A stretch of DNA of 64,000 nt from Tenacibaculum sp. 190524A02b (lineage in GTDB: Bacteria; Bacteroidota; Bacteroidia; Flavobacteriales; Flavobacteriaceae): contig NZ_OZ038525.1 of the NCBI RefSeq assembly GCF_964036645.1, positions 62,001 to 126,000 of the forward strand, read 5' to 3'. The notes under the pieces were generated by a model that saw nothing but the letters and a program-made list of their open reading frames with translations, ran no database searches and had not been told where the DNA came from. Below, in pieces: positions 1 to 8,980 of this stretch. How positions within the stretch are numbered: position 1 is the first letter of the stretch; each line of letters starts with the position of its first letter. Both the position numbers and the translations under genes were made by a program.

Positions 1-1337
1 TTTTCATCCTTTGTTCCTTTGATCCAATAAGAACCAGATTGAGAAAGGACATTACCAATAACATCAGAATAACGCAAGGCTATATAGCTAGCAGCAAAAC
101 CACCTCTACTATAACCAGCAACAATAATTTTGTTAGCTTTAGTACCAATATTATATTTTAAACGAGCCCAAGGAATAAGTTCTTTAGCAATAAAATCACC
201 AAATTTTTCACTAATTAAGTCTTTACTTCTTTTTCCCATAGACCAAACCATAATAGTAACAGTAGGAGTTATTTTATTTTCAGACATTAAATTATCCATA
301 ATAACAGGTGTTGGGATTCTTGAATTACGGTTAGGTCTACCTCCATAAGACTCTCCATCAAAAATAATGAGTAAATTATGAGGCTTTTTAACATCATAAT
401 TAGCGGGAATATGAATAGATATTTTTCGTATTTCATTTAAAAAAGTACTCTCTAAAGAAGTAACTAATAAAGTCCCTTCATTAACACTTTTCCTTTTTGT
501 AACATAAGACTGCTTAGGTGCATTAGGCATTTCAAGGAAACCATCATAAGCATGTTCAACATTTCTATATACAATTTCATTATTGGGGCCTGCTTTGTGA
601 AGATTAAAATAATTGAAACCATAATTAAAACGAGCATCTTTAGGAACTCTTTGAGTAACATAAAAAAGTTTAGTATTAGCAAGTCTTTGAAAGCGCAAAC
701 CTAAAAAATCTGGACCACCACTCAACATCACGTATTCTACATTTTTATTAGGAATACAAAAATATGTAACCAACATATCAGTATTGTTTCCATCAATAGG
801 TTCAATAATATGCTTTTCTTTATGTTTTGAAACGAAAGAAGTTATTGCATTATTATCTTTTAAAGAAGCCTCCCAGAGCTTATAAAGAGTAACAGTTGGG
901 ATTTCTCTTTTTAAGATACGTTTTCTATTATTTTCTAAGCTTAAAATCTCTTTAACTTTTATAGTATATCTACCTTTTTTAGAACTCTCTTCAAGTGAAC
1001 GTATCACAAGTTTGTATTTACCAAATATATTAGAAGTAATATCAAAAGGCTCAATTCCATTTGCTCCATTAGGACTATCAATTTGTCTAAGGAACTTTCC
1101 ATCAGGAGTGTAAATATCAATAACAAGATCTATTCCGTTTTGTATTACATTTCCAATAACAGCCATTCCATTTTTTAAATCAATAAAATAAATATGCTTT
1201 TCTAAAGAAGTAATTGTACGTTCCTTACTAAAGCCATTAACTAATGACCTTTCATTATTGGTTTGAGTAAAGGAAGAGGGAATTATTAAAAATAAAAAAA
1301 GAGGTAAAAATAAATACTGTATAAGTAAAGATTTCAT
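1..1337 (-). CDS. Esterase-like alpha/beta hydrolase, enterochelin-esterase type (3' end cut by window edge)
   Basis: The frame is open from an ATG at 1337 to the window start, so about 445 codons are seen and the C-terminus is missing. It begins with a signal peptide (MKSLLIQYLFLPLFLFLIIP). An N-terminal region of about 130 residues looks like a beta-sandwich (VIDIYTPDGKFLRQ). The hydrolase domain has the nucleophile elbow GYSRGGFAAS near the window edge and a preceding LLIIFDGESYGG segment, as in the putative esterase family PF00756 (enterochelin esterase and esterase D relatives). The protein is probably periplasmic or exported. Its substrate cannot be told: ferric siderophore esters and acyl or feruloyl esters are both possible. 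The catalytic His and Asp would lie in the missing part or near the edge. Confidence 0.7.
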   Translation of the reverse strand, partial: MKSLLIQYLFLPLFLFLIIPSSFTQTNNERSLVNGFSKERTITSLEKHIYFIDLKNGMAVIGNVIQNGIDLVIDIYTPDGKFLRQIDSPNGANGIEPFDITSNIFGKYKLVIRSLEESSKKGRYTIKVKEILSLENNRKRILKREIPTVTLYKLWEASLKDNNAITSFVSKHKEKHIIEPIDGNNTDMLVTYFCIPNKNVEYVMLSGGPDFLGLRFQRLANTKLFYVTQRVPKDARFNYGFNYFNLHKAGPNNEIVYRNVEHAYDGFLEMPNAPKQSYVTKRKSVNEGTLLVTSLESTFLNEIRKISIHIPANYDVKKPHNLLIIFDGESYGGRPNRNSRIPTPVIMDNLMSENKITPTVTIMVWSMGKRSKDLISEKFGDFIAKELIPWARLKYNIGTKANKIIVAGYSRGGFAASYIALRYSDVIGNVLSQSGSYWIKGTKDE

Positions 1338-1426
1338 AATTTAAAAATATAACTAATGGTTAGATGAGTAAATGTATGTAATTGCAAAAGAAATAAATGT
1401 TAAAGTTTAAGTAAGGGTATATAAAT

Positions 1427-1461
1427 AAAAAGCCCGGTTCAACTATTAAAACCGAGCTTTC
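1427..1461 (-). terminator. Intrinsic terminator downstream of the Spy/CpxP-like gene
   Basis: AAAGCCCGGTT and AACCGAGCTTT form an 11-bp stem with one mismatch. Read on the minus strand it is followed by a T-rich run, so it would end transcription of the minus-strand gene that stops at 1510. Confidence 0.7.
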
Positions 1462-1509
1462 TTTCTAAAAACTAATGCATAGGTAAACCAACCTATCTAC
1501 TACTATTAT

Positions 1510-1959
1510 CTAACTTTTTCTATCGTTATCTCTATTTCTATCTTTTTTCATTTTTCTTTTTCCTTTTCTCTTCATTTTATGCATTTTTCTGTTAGCCATT
1601 TTTTCAAAACGTTCATACTGCTTTTCATCCAAAATACGTTTCATATCAGCTTTAAAAGCTATCTGTTTATCTAGTTTAGCATTCATCATTGCATAACGCT
1701 CGTCTGCTGTAGGCTTTTGCCCTTTTTCTTTTAAAGCCTTTCTTTTAGCTCTCATAGCTTGTCTTTCTTCCATTTGTTTAGCAAGCAAGGGCTTAATTCG
1801 ACTTTGTTGAGCAGGAGTTAAATCTAACTTAAGCGTCATTTTTTTTACTGCTAATTCAGTTTGTTGTGCTACTGACATGCGTTCTCTTTTTTCCTTCTGA
1901 GCCGTTGCAGAAAAAGAAAAACATAAAACAAAAATTAAAATACCTATTACTTTTTTCAT
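1510..1959 (-). CDS. Small exported Spy/CpxP-like protein, basic C-terminus
   Basis: The 149-residue product starts with a clear signal peptide ending near SATAQ. The mature part is a charged, almost wholly helical protein. Its LTPAQQSRIKPLL segment is like the LTxxQ motifs of the Spy/CpxP family of periplasmic chaperones and metal-stress sensors. A second helix carries Met-rich ADERYAMMNAKLDKQ. The last 30 residues are extremely Lys/Arg-rich (KMHKMKRKGKRKMKKD), which suggests binding to acidic surfaces. The family link rests on motif and helical pattern only; many Bacteroidota annotate such genes as hypothetical. It is a single-gene unit with its own terminator. Confidence 0.55.
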   Translation of the reverse strand: MKKVIGILIFVLCFSFSATAQKEKRERMSVAQQTELAVKKMTLKLDLTPAQQSRIKPLLAKQMEERQAMRAKRKALKEKGQKPTADERYAMMNAKLDKQIAFKADMKRILDEKQYERFEKMANRKMHKMKRKGKRKMKKDRNRDNDRKS

Positions 1960-2114
1960 TTGAGTTTAAATTTTAATTACACATCTAAGACCTTACATTC
2001 ATAAAAAGGTTTAATTTTGAAACAAACATTAACAAAATTTTAAATTTTTAATTTAAAAGCCTAGCAAACTATAGGTATTTAAATAATAACCCATTAGAAA
2101 TAAGTAAAAAGTAC

Positions 2115-3092
2115 ATGAAAAATAGCATCAACCTTCTTTTAAAAATAATAATAGCAGTAGTAGTAGCGTCAATAGTATTCTTTTTTTGGGCATCGTCAGC
2201 AACTTTAAATAAAGAAACATATGCAACACTACTAACAAATGAGTATAAAAGCAAGGTAGATAACGATTCTATATATAGTATTGTAACTTATAATATTGGA
2301 TACTTGAGTGGTATGACCAATAACAGAGCGGTAGAGAAAACCAAAGAGTTATTTGATACTAATTTAAACACAGTAATAACACAAGTTCAAAAAACAAATC
2401 CTGACATTATTGCATTTCAGGAAATAGATTATAATGCCGCGAGGTCGTATGAAGTAAACCAAGAAGAAGAAATAGCCAAGCTTGGTTACAATTATGTAGC
2501 AAGAGGAATTAATTGGGACGAGCGTTATTTACCTTTTCCATATTGGCCACCAAGTATGCATTTTGGAAAAGTAGTGTCAGGGCAATCTATATTGAGTAAA
2601 TACCCATTAAAAGATTATGAGCGAATTGTATTAGAAAGAGTAGAAGACAGCCCATTTTATAGAGATGCATTTTATTTAGAAAGGTTGTTACAAGTAGCTA
2701 AAGTAGCTATAGAAGGTAAAGAAGTAGTTGTATTAAATACTCACTTAGAAGCATTTGATAAAAAAACACGAGTAAAACAATTAAATAAGGTGATAGGTGT
2801 ATTTAAAAAATATGCCAAAAGCTATCCAACCATTTTATTGGGTGATTTTAATAGCGACCCAAAATATAAAGAACCAGCCATTCAAAAAGTATTTGATTTA
2901 CCCAATATAGGAAATGCAGCTTACTCAAATAACAATTACGAATTAACTTTTGATACCGAGAAGCCATTTGAACGTTTAGATTATATTTTTTATACAAAAA
3001 ACACCATTGAATATGTTAGTGGAAATGTATTAAAAGAATTTGGAAAAGCTTCAGATCATTTACCAGTAGAAATGAAATTCAAACTAAAGTAA
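2115..3092 (+). CDS. Endonuclease/exonuclease/phosphatase-fold protein, membrane-anchored
   Basis: The 325-residue protein opens with one N-terminal transmembrane helix (residues 5-27), so the catalytic domain should face the periplasm. The domain shows the ordered motifs of the EEP superfamily (PF03372): TYNIGYLSG (metal-binding Asn), IIAFQEID (Glu), LNTHLEA (His), LLGDFNSDP (Asp/Asn) and SDHLPVEM (catalytic Asp-His). All key residues are intact. Members hydrolyse phosphodiester bonds in nucleic acids, inositol phosphates or sphingomyelin; the substrate cannot be read from the sequence. The gene stands alone, with a minus-strand gene upstream and small peptide genes downstream. Confidence 0.85.
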   Translation: MKNSINLLLKIIIAVVVASIVFFFWASSATLNKETYATLLTNEYKSKVDNDSIYSIVTYNIGYLSGMTNNRAVEKTKELFDTNLNTVITQVQKTNPDIIAFQEIDYNAARSYEVNQEEEIAKLGYNYVARGINWDERYLPFPYWPPSMHFGKVVSGQSILSKYPLKDYERIVLERVEDSPFYRDAFYLERLLQVAKVAIEGKEVVVLNTHLEAFDKKTRVKQLNKVIGVFKKYAKSYPTILLGDFNSDPKYKEPAIQKVFDLPNIGNAAYSNNNYELTFDTEKPFERLDYIFYTKNTIEYVSGNVLKEFGKASDHLPVEMKFKLK

Positions 3093-3143
3093 TATCTTTA
3101 AATAAAGAGGAAGAATAAGCTAAGTAAAAATTAATAAAGCACT

Positions 3144-3335
3144 ATGAAAAACACATATGAACAATTAAATATAGAATACACAGAAACAAGGGAAGTAAGT
3201 TTACAAATTAAAATAGCAACTATTTTTTTAGCGTTGATTTTTGCTCTAATTCCATTGGCAGAACTTGTTTATGAATTTGACTATAATCACATAATAACCT
3301 ATTTTTGGTATGGATGTGGTTTCGGGGCACATTAA
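3144..3335 (+). CDS. Small single-helix peptide, first of a tandem paralogous pair
   Basis: The 63-residue peptide consists of a polar N-terminus (MKNTYEQLNIEYTET), one hydrophobic helix (residues about 22-42) and a short tail ending WYGCGFGAH. The next small gene repeats the N-terminal pattern MKNTYxQLNIxxTETxxVS, which shows that the two are tandem duplicates under selection on that segment. I recognise no family. The conserved start followed by a variable tail recalls a leader plus variable core, or a single-pass membrane protein with a diverging outside end. Both readings are inference. Confidence 0.45.
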   Translation: MKNTYEQLNIEYTETREVSLQIKIATIFLALIFALIPLAELVYEFDYNHIITYFWYGCGFGAH

Positions 3336-3379
3336 TTTTGTTTGAAGATCATTTTGTAGATGAAAATCTATCTTATCCA

Positions 3380-3416
3380 CGTCATTCCGAACGCATTTTA
3401 AGGAGTGAAGGAATCT
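3380..3416. repeat. Short interspersed repeat with ATTCC/GGAAT arms
   Basis: GTCATTCCGAACGC, a spacer, then GAGTGAAGGAATCT lies between the two paralogous small genes. The arms ATTCC and GGAAT are inverted. Sequences of the form CATTCCGAACG...GAAGGAATC are, as I recall, common interspersed intergenic elements in flavobacterial genomes. Here it may have taken part in the duplication of the flanking genes. Confidence 0.4.
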
Positions 3417-3471
3417 TTTAAGTAAGAAGAAGTATAGCTAATTAAAAATTCAAAACTCCTGATTCAAAATT

Positions 3472-3681
3472 ATGAAAAACACATACGGACAATTAAATAT
3501 AAAATCCACAGAAACAACAAAAGTATCTCCATTTTTGAAACTAGTATCAATAATATTGATACTAATATTTTTATCAGTACCATTATCACAAATAACTCCA
3601 GATTTTCTTTCCTGTTATTGTGTTAATTTACTTCCTCAGGGTTCATGTAGTTTTGGTGGTAATAATTGCTTTTGTTTTTAA
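3472..3681 (+). CDS. Small Cys-rich peptide, second of the paralogous pair
   Basis: The 69 residues begin MKNTYGQLNIKSTETTKVS, matching the gene at 3144 in most positions. A hydrophobic helix follows (residues about 22-42) and then a tail with five cysteines (CYCVNLLPQGSCSFGGNNCFCF). The paralogue has only one Cys in its tail. The pattern suggests a membrane-associated or processed small peptide whose C-terminus diversifies. There is no recognisable maturation enzyme next to it. Function unknown. Confidence 0.45.
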   Translation: MKNTYGQLNIKSTETTKVSPFLKLVSIILILIFLSVPLSQITPDFLSCYCVNLLPQGSCSFGGNNCFCF

Positions 3682-3688
3682 ATTAAGT

Positions 3689-3886
3689 ATGAGTATCTTA
3701 TTACTTTTAGGAACTACTGTTGTTTTAATAGTAGTTTTAAATTATTTATATTTTTGGTTAGTAAAAAGGTTTGGAACCTATAAATACTTCAAAATAATGG
3801 CATTTACATTGTTGTTTGTGTTATTTACTATAGGGATATTTTTGCTACCATTTTTGTTTCTTAATACCCTTTTTTATATTCTATAA
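3689..3886 (+). CDS. Small membrane protein with two transmembrane helices
   Basis: From the ATG at 3689 this encodes 65 residues, almost all in two hydrophobic helices separated by WLVKRFGTYKYFK. An in-frame upstream start would overlap the preceding gene, so the internal ATG just after that gene's stop is preferred. It probably sits in the inner membrane. The close spacing suggests co-transcription with the small peptide gene before it. No family recognised. Confidence 0.4.
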   Translation: MSILLLLGTTVVLIVVLNYLYFWLVKRFGTYKYFKIMAFTLLFVLFTIGIFLLPFLFLNTLFYIL

Positions 3887-3930
3887 AAGAGTGGTTTAAA
3901 ACAAAATTTCAAAAAAAACTAACATAAAGT

Positions 3931-3962
3931 TTGGATATTAAAAATTAAATTTAAAATATTTG
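3931..3962 (+). promoter_or_regulatory. Probable promoter of the metY operon
   Basis: TTG at 3931 and AATATTTG at 3955-3962, spaced by 21 bases, match the flavobacterial TTG / TAnnTTTG promoter with one mismatch. It lies about 30 bases before the SAM riboswitch. Confidence 0.5.
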
Positions 3963-3994
3963 TACTCGTAAAAGTTCAAACACTTATTGACGAT

Positions 3995-4110
3995 GTTATC
4001 AAGAAAGGTGGAGGGATTAGACCCTGTGAAACCTTAGCAACCCTTTGTAAAAGCAAAGAAGGTGCTAAATTCTACCAAAATGTTATATAATAACAATGAG
4101 GATAGATAAC
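3995..4110 (+). promoter_or_regulatory. SAM-I (S-box) riboswitch aptamer
   Basis: The conserved S-box core is present: ATCAAGAAAGGTGGAGGGA, then GAAACCTTAGCAACC, then GAAGGTGCTAAATTC. The closing P1 stem is formed by GTTATC (3995-4000) and GATAAC (4105-4110). S-box RNAs bind S-adenosylmethionine and switch methionine genes off. It precedes metY, which fits this role. The core is very like that of the second copy at 21323. Confidence 0.93.
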
Positions 4111-4178
4111 CAAAAAGAGTTTCTATTAAAAACTACAGAAACACTTAAAATTTCTTAATAACATTTTTCTAGTAAGCA

Positions 4179-4203
4179 ACATCTAAAAGTAGATGTGTTT
4201 TTG
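4179..4203 (+). terminator. Riboswitch expression platform terminator
   Basis: ACATCT, a 6-base loop and AGATGT form a perfect stem followed by a T-rich run (GTTTTTG). It sits between the SAM aptamer and metY, as expected for SAM-dependent transcription termination. Confidence 0.75.
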
Positions 4204-4243
4204 ACTTTTGGTTTAATTATTTATTAACTCAAAAACAAGAAAA

Positions 4244-5536
4244 ATGAGTACACAAAAATTCGCAACAAACGCGTTGCACGCAGGACACGATGTAAAACAA
4301 ACAGGAGGAACAAGAGCAGTACCTATCTATCAAACTACCTCGTATGTATTTAACAATGCAGAACATGCAGCAAATCTATTTTCTTTAAAAGAATTAGGAT
4401 TTATTTATACCCGTTTAAACAATCCAACCAATCAAATATTACAAGAAAGATTGGCCGCATTAGAAGGAGGAATAGGAGCTGTAGTATTTGCATCAGGAAC
4501 GGCAGCAATTTCAACAGGGCTACTAACACTATTAAAAGCAGGAGACCATATTGTAGCATCAAGTAGTCTATATGGAGGAACTTACAATCTATTAAACGTA
4601 ACACTCCCAAGATTAGGTATAACAACTACTTTTGTAGACGCTTCTAATCCAGATAACTTTGCAGACGCAGTGCAGGAAAATACAAGAGCCTTTTTTGTAG
4701 AATCATTAGGGAACCCAAAACTAGACGTATTAGATTTACAAGCAATATCAGCACACGCTAAAAAAGCAGAAGTACCATTTATTGTAGATAATACTGTAGC
4801 AACACCAGCTTTGTTAAACCCTATTGAACACGGAGCCAACATTGTAATTCACTCACTAACAAAATACATTGGCGGACAAGGAAACTCTTTAGGAGGAGTC
4901 ATTGTAGATGCAGGAACATTTAATTGGGCTAATGGTAAATTTCCAGAATTTACTGAGCCATCGGCAGGATATCACGGATTAGTATATCATGAAGCTTTAG
5001 GAGCAGCTTCTTATACCTTCAAATTAATTTTAGAAGGATTAAGAGATTTTGGAGGAGCATTAAGTCCTACCAATGCATTCCAAATTATTCAAGGATTAGA
5101 AACCTTAGAAGTAAGAATCCAAAAACATAGTGAAAATGCTTTAGCATTAGCCAAGTGGTTAGAAGCTAGAGAAGAAGTGGCTTGGGTTAACTATCCAGGA
5201 TTAGAAAGTAGCAAATACAAAACATTAGCAGATAAATACCTGCCTAAAGGACAAAGTGGTATTGTAACCTTTGGAGCAAAAGGAGGTTATGAAGCAGCAA
5301 AAGCCATTGCAGATAATACTAAGTTATTCTCACTATTAGCAAATATAGGAGATACAAAATCTTTAATAATACACCCGTCAAGCACAACACACCAACAATT
5401 AGATGAAGCACAACAAGCAAGTACGGGAGTAACAAAAGACTTAATTCGTTTATCAGTAGGTATTGAAAATGTTGAAGATTTAAAAGCAGATATAGAAGCA
5501 GCATTTGCAGCAATACCAAAAGAAGTATTAGTATAA
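4244..5536 (+). CDS. metY: O-acetylhomoserine sulfhydrylase (aminocarboxypropyltransferase)
   Basis: The 430-residue cytosolic PLP enzyme of the Cys/Met metabolism family converts O-acetyl-L-homoserine and sulfide to homocysteine. The start FATNALHAGHDVKQTGGTRAVPIYQTTSY and the length are typical of MetY rather than MetB. Tyr/Arg of the phosphate-binding YTRLNNPT motif is present, and the PLP lysine lies in HSLTKYIGG. The gene follows a SAM riboswitch and terminator, and the next gene supplies its acylated substrate, so this is a SAM-repressed methionine operon. The sulfide comes from the cys operon about 7 kb downstream. Confidence 0.95.
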   Translation: MSTQKFATNALHAGHDVKQTGGTRAVPIYQTTSYVFNNAEHAANLFSLKELGFIYTRLNNPTNQILQERLAALEGGIGAVVFASGTAAISTGLLTLLKAGDHIVASSSLYGGTYNLLNVTLPRLGITTTFVDASNPDNFADAVQENTRAFFVESLGNPKLDVLDLQAISAHAKKAEVPFIVDNTVATPALLNPIEHGANIVIHSLTKYIGGQGNSLGGVIVDAGTFNWANGKFPEFTEPSAGYHGLVYHEALGAASYTFKLILEGLRDFGGALSPTNAFQIIQGLETLEVRIQKHSENALALAKWLEAREEVAWVNYPGLESSKYKTLADKYLPKGQSGIVTFGAKGGYEAAKAIADNTKLFSLLANIGDTKSLIIHPSSTTHQQLDEAQQASTGVTKDLIRLSVGIENVEDLKADIEAAFAAIPKEVLV

Positions 5537-5551
5537 AACCATACTAAAAAC

Positions 5552-8500
5552 ATGAACTTTAATAAAGAGTTAAAACACCTAACTATTACTAGTTATATTA
5601 CAGAAAGTGGTGCTCAGTTTTCTAATTTACCGTTAAGTTATCAGTTGTTTGGTAAAAAACTGGGTACTGCACCTGTAATACTTATAAACCATGCATTAAC
5701 AGGTAATAGTAATGTAGCCGGAGAAGACGGATGGTGGAAAGATGTAATAGGAAAAAACAAAGTAATAAGTACCAAAGAGTATACAATACTTAGTTTCAAT
5801 ATTCCGGGAAATGGATATGACGACTTTTTAATAGATGATTACAAAAGTTTTATAGCCCGTGATATTGCAAAAATTTTTCTACAAGGTTTAAAACAACTTA
5901 AAATAGAAAAACTATTTGCATTAATAGGAGGCTCTTTAGGAGGAGGAATAGCATGGGAAATGGCAATAATACAACCAAAAATCACCCAGCACTTTATTCC
6001 TGTAGCAACAGACTGGAAGTCTACCGATTGGTTAATAGCCAATTGCCAAATCCAAGAACAATTCTTAGTAAACTCAAGCAATCCAGTTCATGATGCCCGT
6101 ATGCATGCAATGCTATGTTATCGTACACCAGAATCATTTAAAAAACGTTTCCAGCGCTCTAAAAATGAAGAATTACAAATATTTAATGTAGAAAGCTGGC
6201 TATTGCATCACGGTAAAAAATTACAAGAACGCTACCAATTAGCATCGTATAAATTAATGAATCAATTGTTAAAAACAATAGATGCAACAAATGGTAGAGA
6301 AGGAGAGGAAGTACTAGAAAGCATTGAAGCAGACATACATATTATAGGAGTAGATTCAGATTTGTTTTTTACAGCAGAAGAAAACAGAGAAACACACAAA
6401 CAATTAGCATCAAAACATGCAAACGTAACCTATAACGAGATCAATTCAGATCACGGACATGATGCATTTCTAATAGAATACGAGCAACTAGAAAAAATTA
6501 TTGAACCCATATTCAATAAAAACACAAGAAATAAAAAAATGAAAGTTTTAAAGTTTGGAGGAAAATCCTTGTCAAATGATGGAATAAATAAGGTAATTTC
6601 TATCATAGAACAAAAGGTTAATGAAGGTGAAAAAATTGCTGTAGTTGTTTCAGCTAGAGGAAACGCAACAGACAATCTAGAAGAAATCTTAAAAAAAGCA
6701 GCTAAAAATGAAGTATACACAGAGCAATTAGAGGCTTTTAAATATGAGCAATCTAAAATAACACCAATGGTAGATTTCTCTCCTGAATTCTCTCGTTTAG
6801 AAAAACTATTCGAAGGAATAAGTTTATTAGGAGATTATAGTCAAAAAATAAAAGATGAGGTATTAGCACAAGGAGAATTATTAGCTATAAAAACAGTCTC
6901 TGAATTATTGCAACAAAAAGGTATTGACGCCAATGCAACAGATGCAAGAGAATTATTAAAAACAGATGAAAGCTTTGGAAACGCGCAACCAATAATTGAT
7001 GTTTCAAAAGAAAATGTAGTACAGTATTTTAAAAAGAATAATGGAACTACAGTGAATGTAGTTACAGGGTTTATAGCGTCAAGTTTAAAAAATGAAACAA
7101 CTACATTAGGAAGAAACGGAAGTAATTACACAGCCTCATTATTAGCTAACTATTTAGATGCAGGAGAATTGCAAAACTATACACATGTTAATGGAATTTT
7201 TACAGCAAATCCGGATTTAGTACCAGATGCAAAAAAAATAGAAGAACTATCCTTTTCAGAAGCCAATGAGTTAGCAAACTTTGGCGCTAATATTTTACAT
7301 GCAAAAACCATAATTCCTTTACTAGAAAAAAACATAAACCTTAGAATATTAAATACATTCAATCCAAACGATAAAGGAACTTTAATAACAGCTAAGTCAA
7401 CTTCTAAAGGAATTAAATCCTTATCGGTATTAGATAATGTGGCATTAATTAATTTTGAAGGAAGAGGATTGCTAGGTAAAGTAGGAGTAGATGCCAGAAT
7501 CTTTAGAGCATTAAGTAATAAAGATATAAGTGTAAGTATAATATCACAAGGTTCATCTGAAAGAGGGATCGGATTAGTAGTAAACAAAGAAAAAGCAGAA
7601 GCAGCAGTAAAAGCTCTAAAACAAGAATTCGAAAAAGATGTATATACCAAAGATGTTAATCAAATATCTATTATAGATGATGTTTCAGTAATTTCTATAA
7701 TTGGACAAAACCTAAGTGAGTTCCACCACCCATACAATGCCTTAATAAAAAACCAAATAACACCTTTATTATTTAATAATACCATAACAGGAAAAAATGT
7801 AAGTTTAATTGTAAAAAAAGAGCAATTACACAAAGCAATAAATGTAATTCATGGTCAAGTATTTGGAGTAGCTAAAAAAATAAACATAGCCATTTTTGGG
7901 AAAGGATTAGTAGGAGGTACATTAATAGATCAAATATTAGACAGCACAAAAAATATTTTAGAAAGAAGAAAAATACAACTAAATGTTTTTGCTATAGCTA
8001 ATTCTAAAAAAGTACTTTTAACAAAAGAAGGAGCCAACAACAACTGGGAAAAAAGTTTAGAAAACACTCAAGTAAACAAAGAAATAATAACAAGTGTTAT
8101 AAACTTTGCTAAAACACATCATTTAGAAAATTTAATAGCAGTTGATAATACAGCCAGTCAAGAATTCACTCAAAATTACATACCTTTAGTAGAAGCAGGA
8201 TTCGATTTAGTATCATCCAATAAAATAGCAAATACAGTATCGTTTGAGTTTTACAAAAAATTACGTAAAACATTAGAAGATAATAATAAAAGTTATTTAT
8301 ATGAAACCAATGTAGGAGCAGGATTACCATTAATAGATACCATTAAACTATTACATGATTCAGGAGAAAACATAACAAGGATAAGAGGCGTTTTCTCAGG
8401 AACATTAAGTTATATATTTAATAGGTTTTCTGAAGAAGAAGTTTCATTTTCATCAGTATTACAACAAGCCATAGATAATGGATATACTGAACCAGATCCA

Positions 8501-8956
8501 AGAGAAGATTTATGCGGAAATGATGTAGCTAGAAAGCTATTAATTTTAGCAAGAGAATTAGACTTAGAAAATGAGTTTGAAGACATAGCTATAGAAAATT
8601 TAATACCAAAAGAATATAGAGAAGTTCCTTTAATAGACTTTTTAGAAAATATAAATAAATTAGATCAGCACTTTAAAGAGACAAAAGAAAGTCAAGAAGA
8701 AGAGCATGTATTGCGTTATATAGGAGATTTACATGGCGATTTACAACAAAGCAAAGGAGAATTAGATGTAAAATTAGTATCAGTACCTAAAAGCTCACCA
8801 TTAGGAAGCTTAAAAGGATCCGATGCCATTTTTGAAATCTATACAGAATCTTACGGAGAGCAACCTATAGTAATTCAAGGTGCTGGAGCAGGAGCACAAG
8901 TTACAGCAAGAGGCGTATTTGGAGATATATTACGTTTGGCCAAAAACCATAATTAA
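5552..8956 (+). CDS. Trifunctional fusion: MetX-like homoserine acyltransferase + aspartokinase-like module + homoserine dehydrogenase
   Basis: The frame is uninterrupted over 1134 codons. Residues 1-325 are a MetX-type alpha/beta hydrolase: oxyanion region NHALTGNS, nucleophile GGSLGGG (Ser128), Asp in GVDSDLFF and His in SDHGHDAF, so the triad is intact. Residues 330-775 are an aspartokinase-like module with ACT-type repeats. Residues 776-1134 are homoserine dehydrogenase: IFGKGLVGG NADP site, SSNKIANT and DPREDLCGNDVARK with its catalytic Lys, all intact. In the kinase part three otherwise conserved positions differ: FGGTS is FGGKS (Lys338), GSD is GSN (Asn525) and TDV is THV (His545), so kinase activity is doubtful. 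Met330 (ATG at 6539) could be an internal start. The combined output, homoserine and its acyl ester, feeds metY just upstream. Confidence 0.9.
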   Translation: MNFNKELKHLTITSYITESGAQFSNLPLSYQLFGKKLGTAPVILINHALTGNSNVAGEDGWWKDVIGKNKVISTKEYTILSFNIPGNGYDDFLIDDYKSFIARDIAKIFLQGLKQLKIEKLFALIGGSLGGGIAWEMAIIQPKITQHFIPVATDWKSTDWLIANCQIQEQFLVNSSNPVHDARMHAMLCYRTPESFKKRFQRSKNEELQIFNVESWLLHHGKKLQERYQLASYKLMNQLLKTIDATNGREGEEVLESIEADIHIIGVDSDLFFTAEENRETHKQLASKHANVTYNEINSDHGHDAFLIEYEQLEKIIEPIFNKNTRNKKMKVLKFGGKSLSNDGINKVISIIEQKVNEGEKIAVVVSARGNATDNLEEILKKAAKNEVYTEQLEAFKYEQSKITPMVDFSPEFSRLEKLFEGISLLGDYSQKIKDEVLAQGELLAIKTVSELLQQKGIDANATDARELLKTDESFGNAQPIIDVSKENVVQYFKKNNGTTVNVVTGFIASSLKNETTTLGRNGSNYTASLLANYLDAGELQNYTHVNGIFTANPDLVPDAKKIEELSFSEANELANFGANILHAKTIIPLLEKNINLRILNTFNPNDKGTLITAKSTSKGIKSLSVLDNVALINFEGRGLLGKVGVDARIFRALSNKDISVSIISQGSSERGIGLVVNKEKAEAAVKALKQEFEKDVYTKDVNQISIIDDVSVISIIGQNLSEFHHPYNALIKNQITPLLFNNTITGKNVSLIVKKEQLHKAINVIHGQVFGVAKKINIAIFGKGLVGGTLIDQILDSTKNILERRKIQLNVFAIANSKKVLLTKEGANNNWEKSLENTQVNKEIITSVINFAKTHHLENLIAVDNTASQEFTQNYIPLVEAGFDLVSSNKIANTVSFEFYKKLRKTLEDNNKSYLYETNVGAGLPLIDTIKLLHDSGENITRIRGVFSGTLSYIFNRFSEEEVSFSSVLQQAIDNGYTEPDPREDLCGNDVARKLLILARELDLENEFEDIAIENLIPKEYREVPLIDFLENINKLDQHFKETKESQEEEHVLRYIGDLHGDLQQSKGELDVKLVSVPKSSPLGSLKGSDAIFEIYTESYGEQPIVIQGAGAGAQVTARGVFGDILRLAKNHN

Positions 8957-8980
8957 ACAATAATAATTTAAGAAAAGCTA

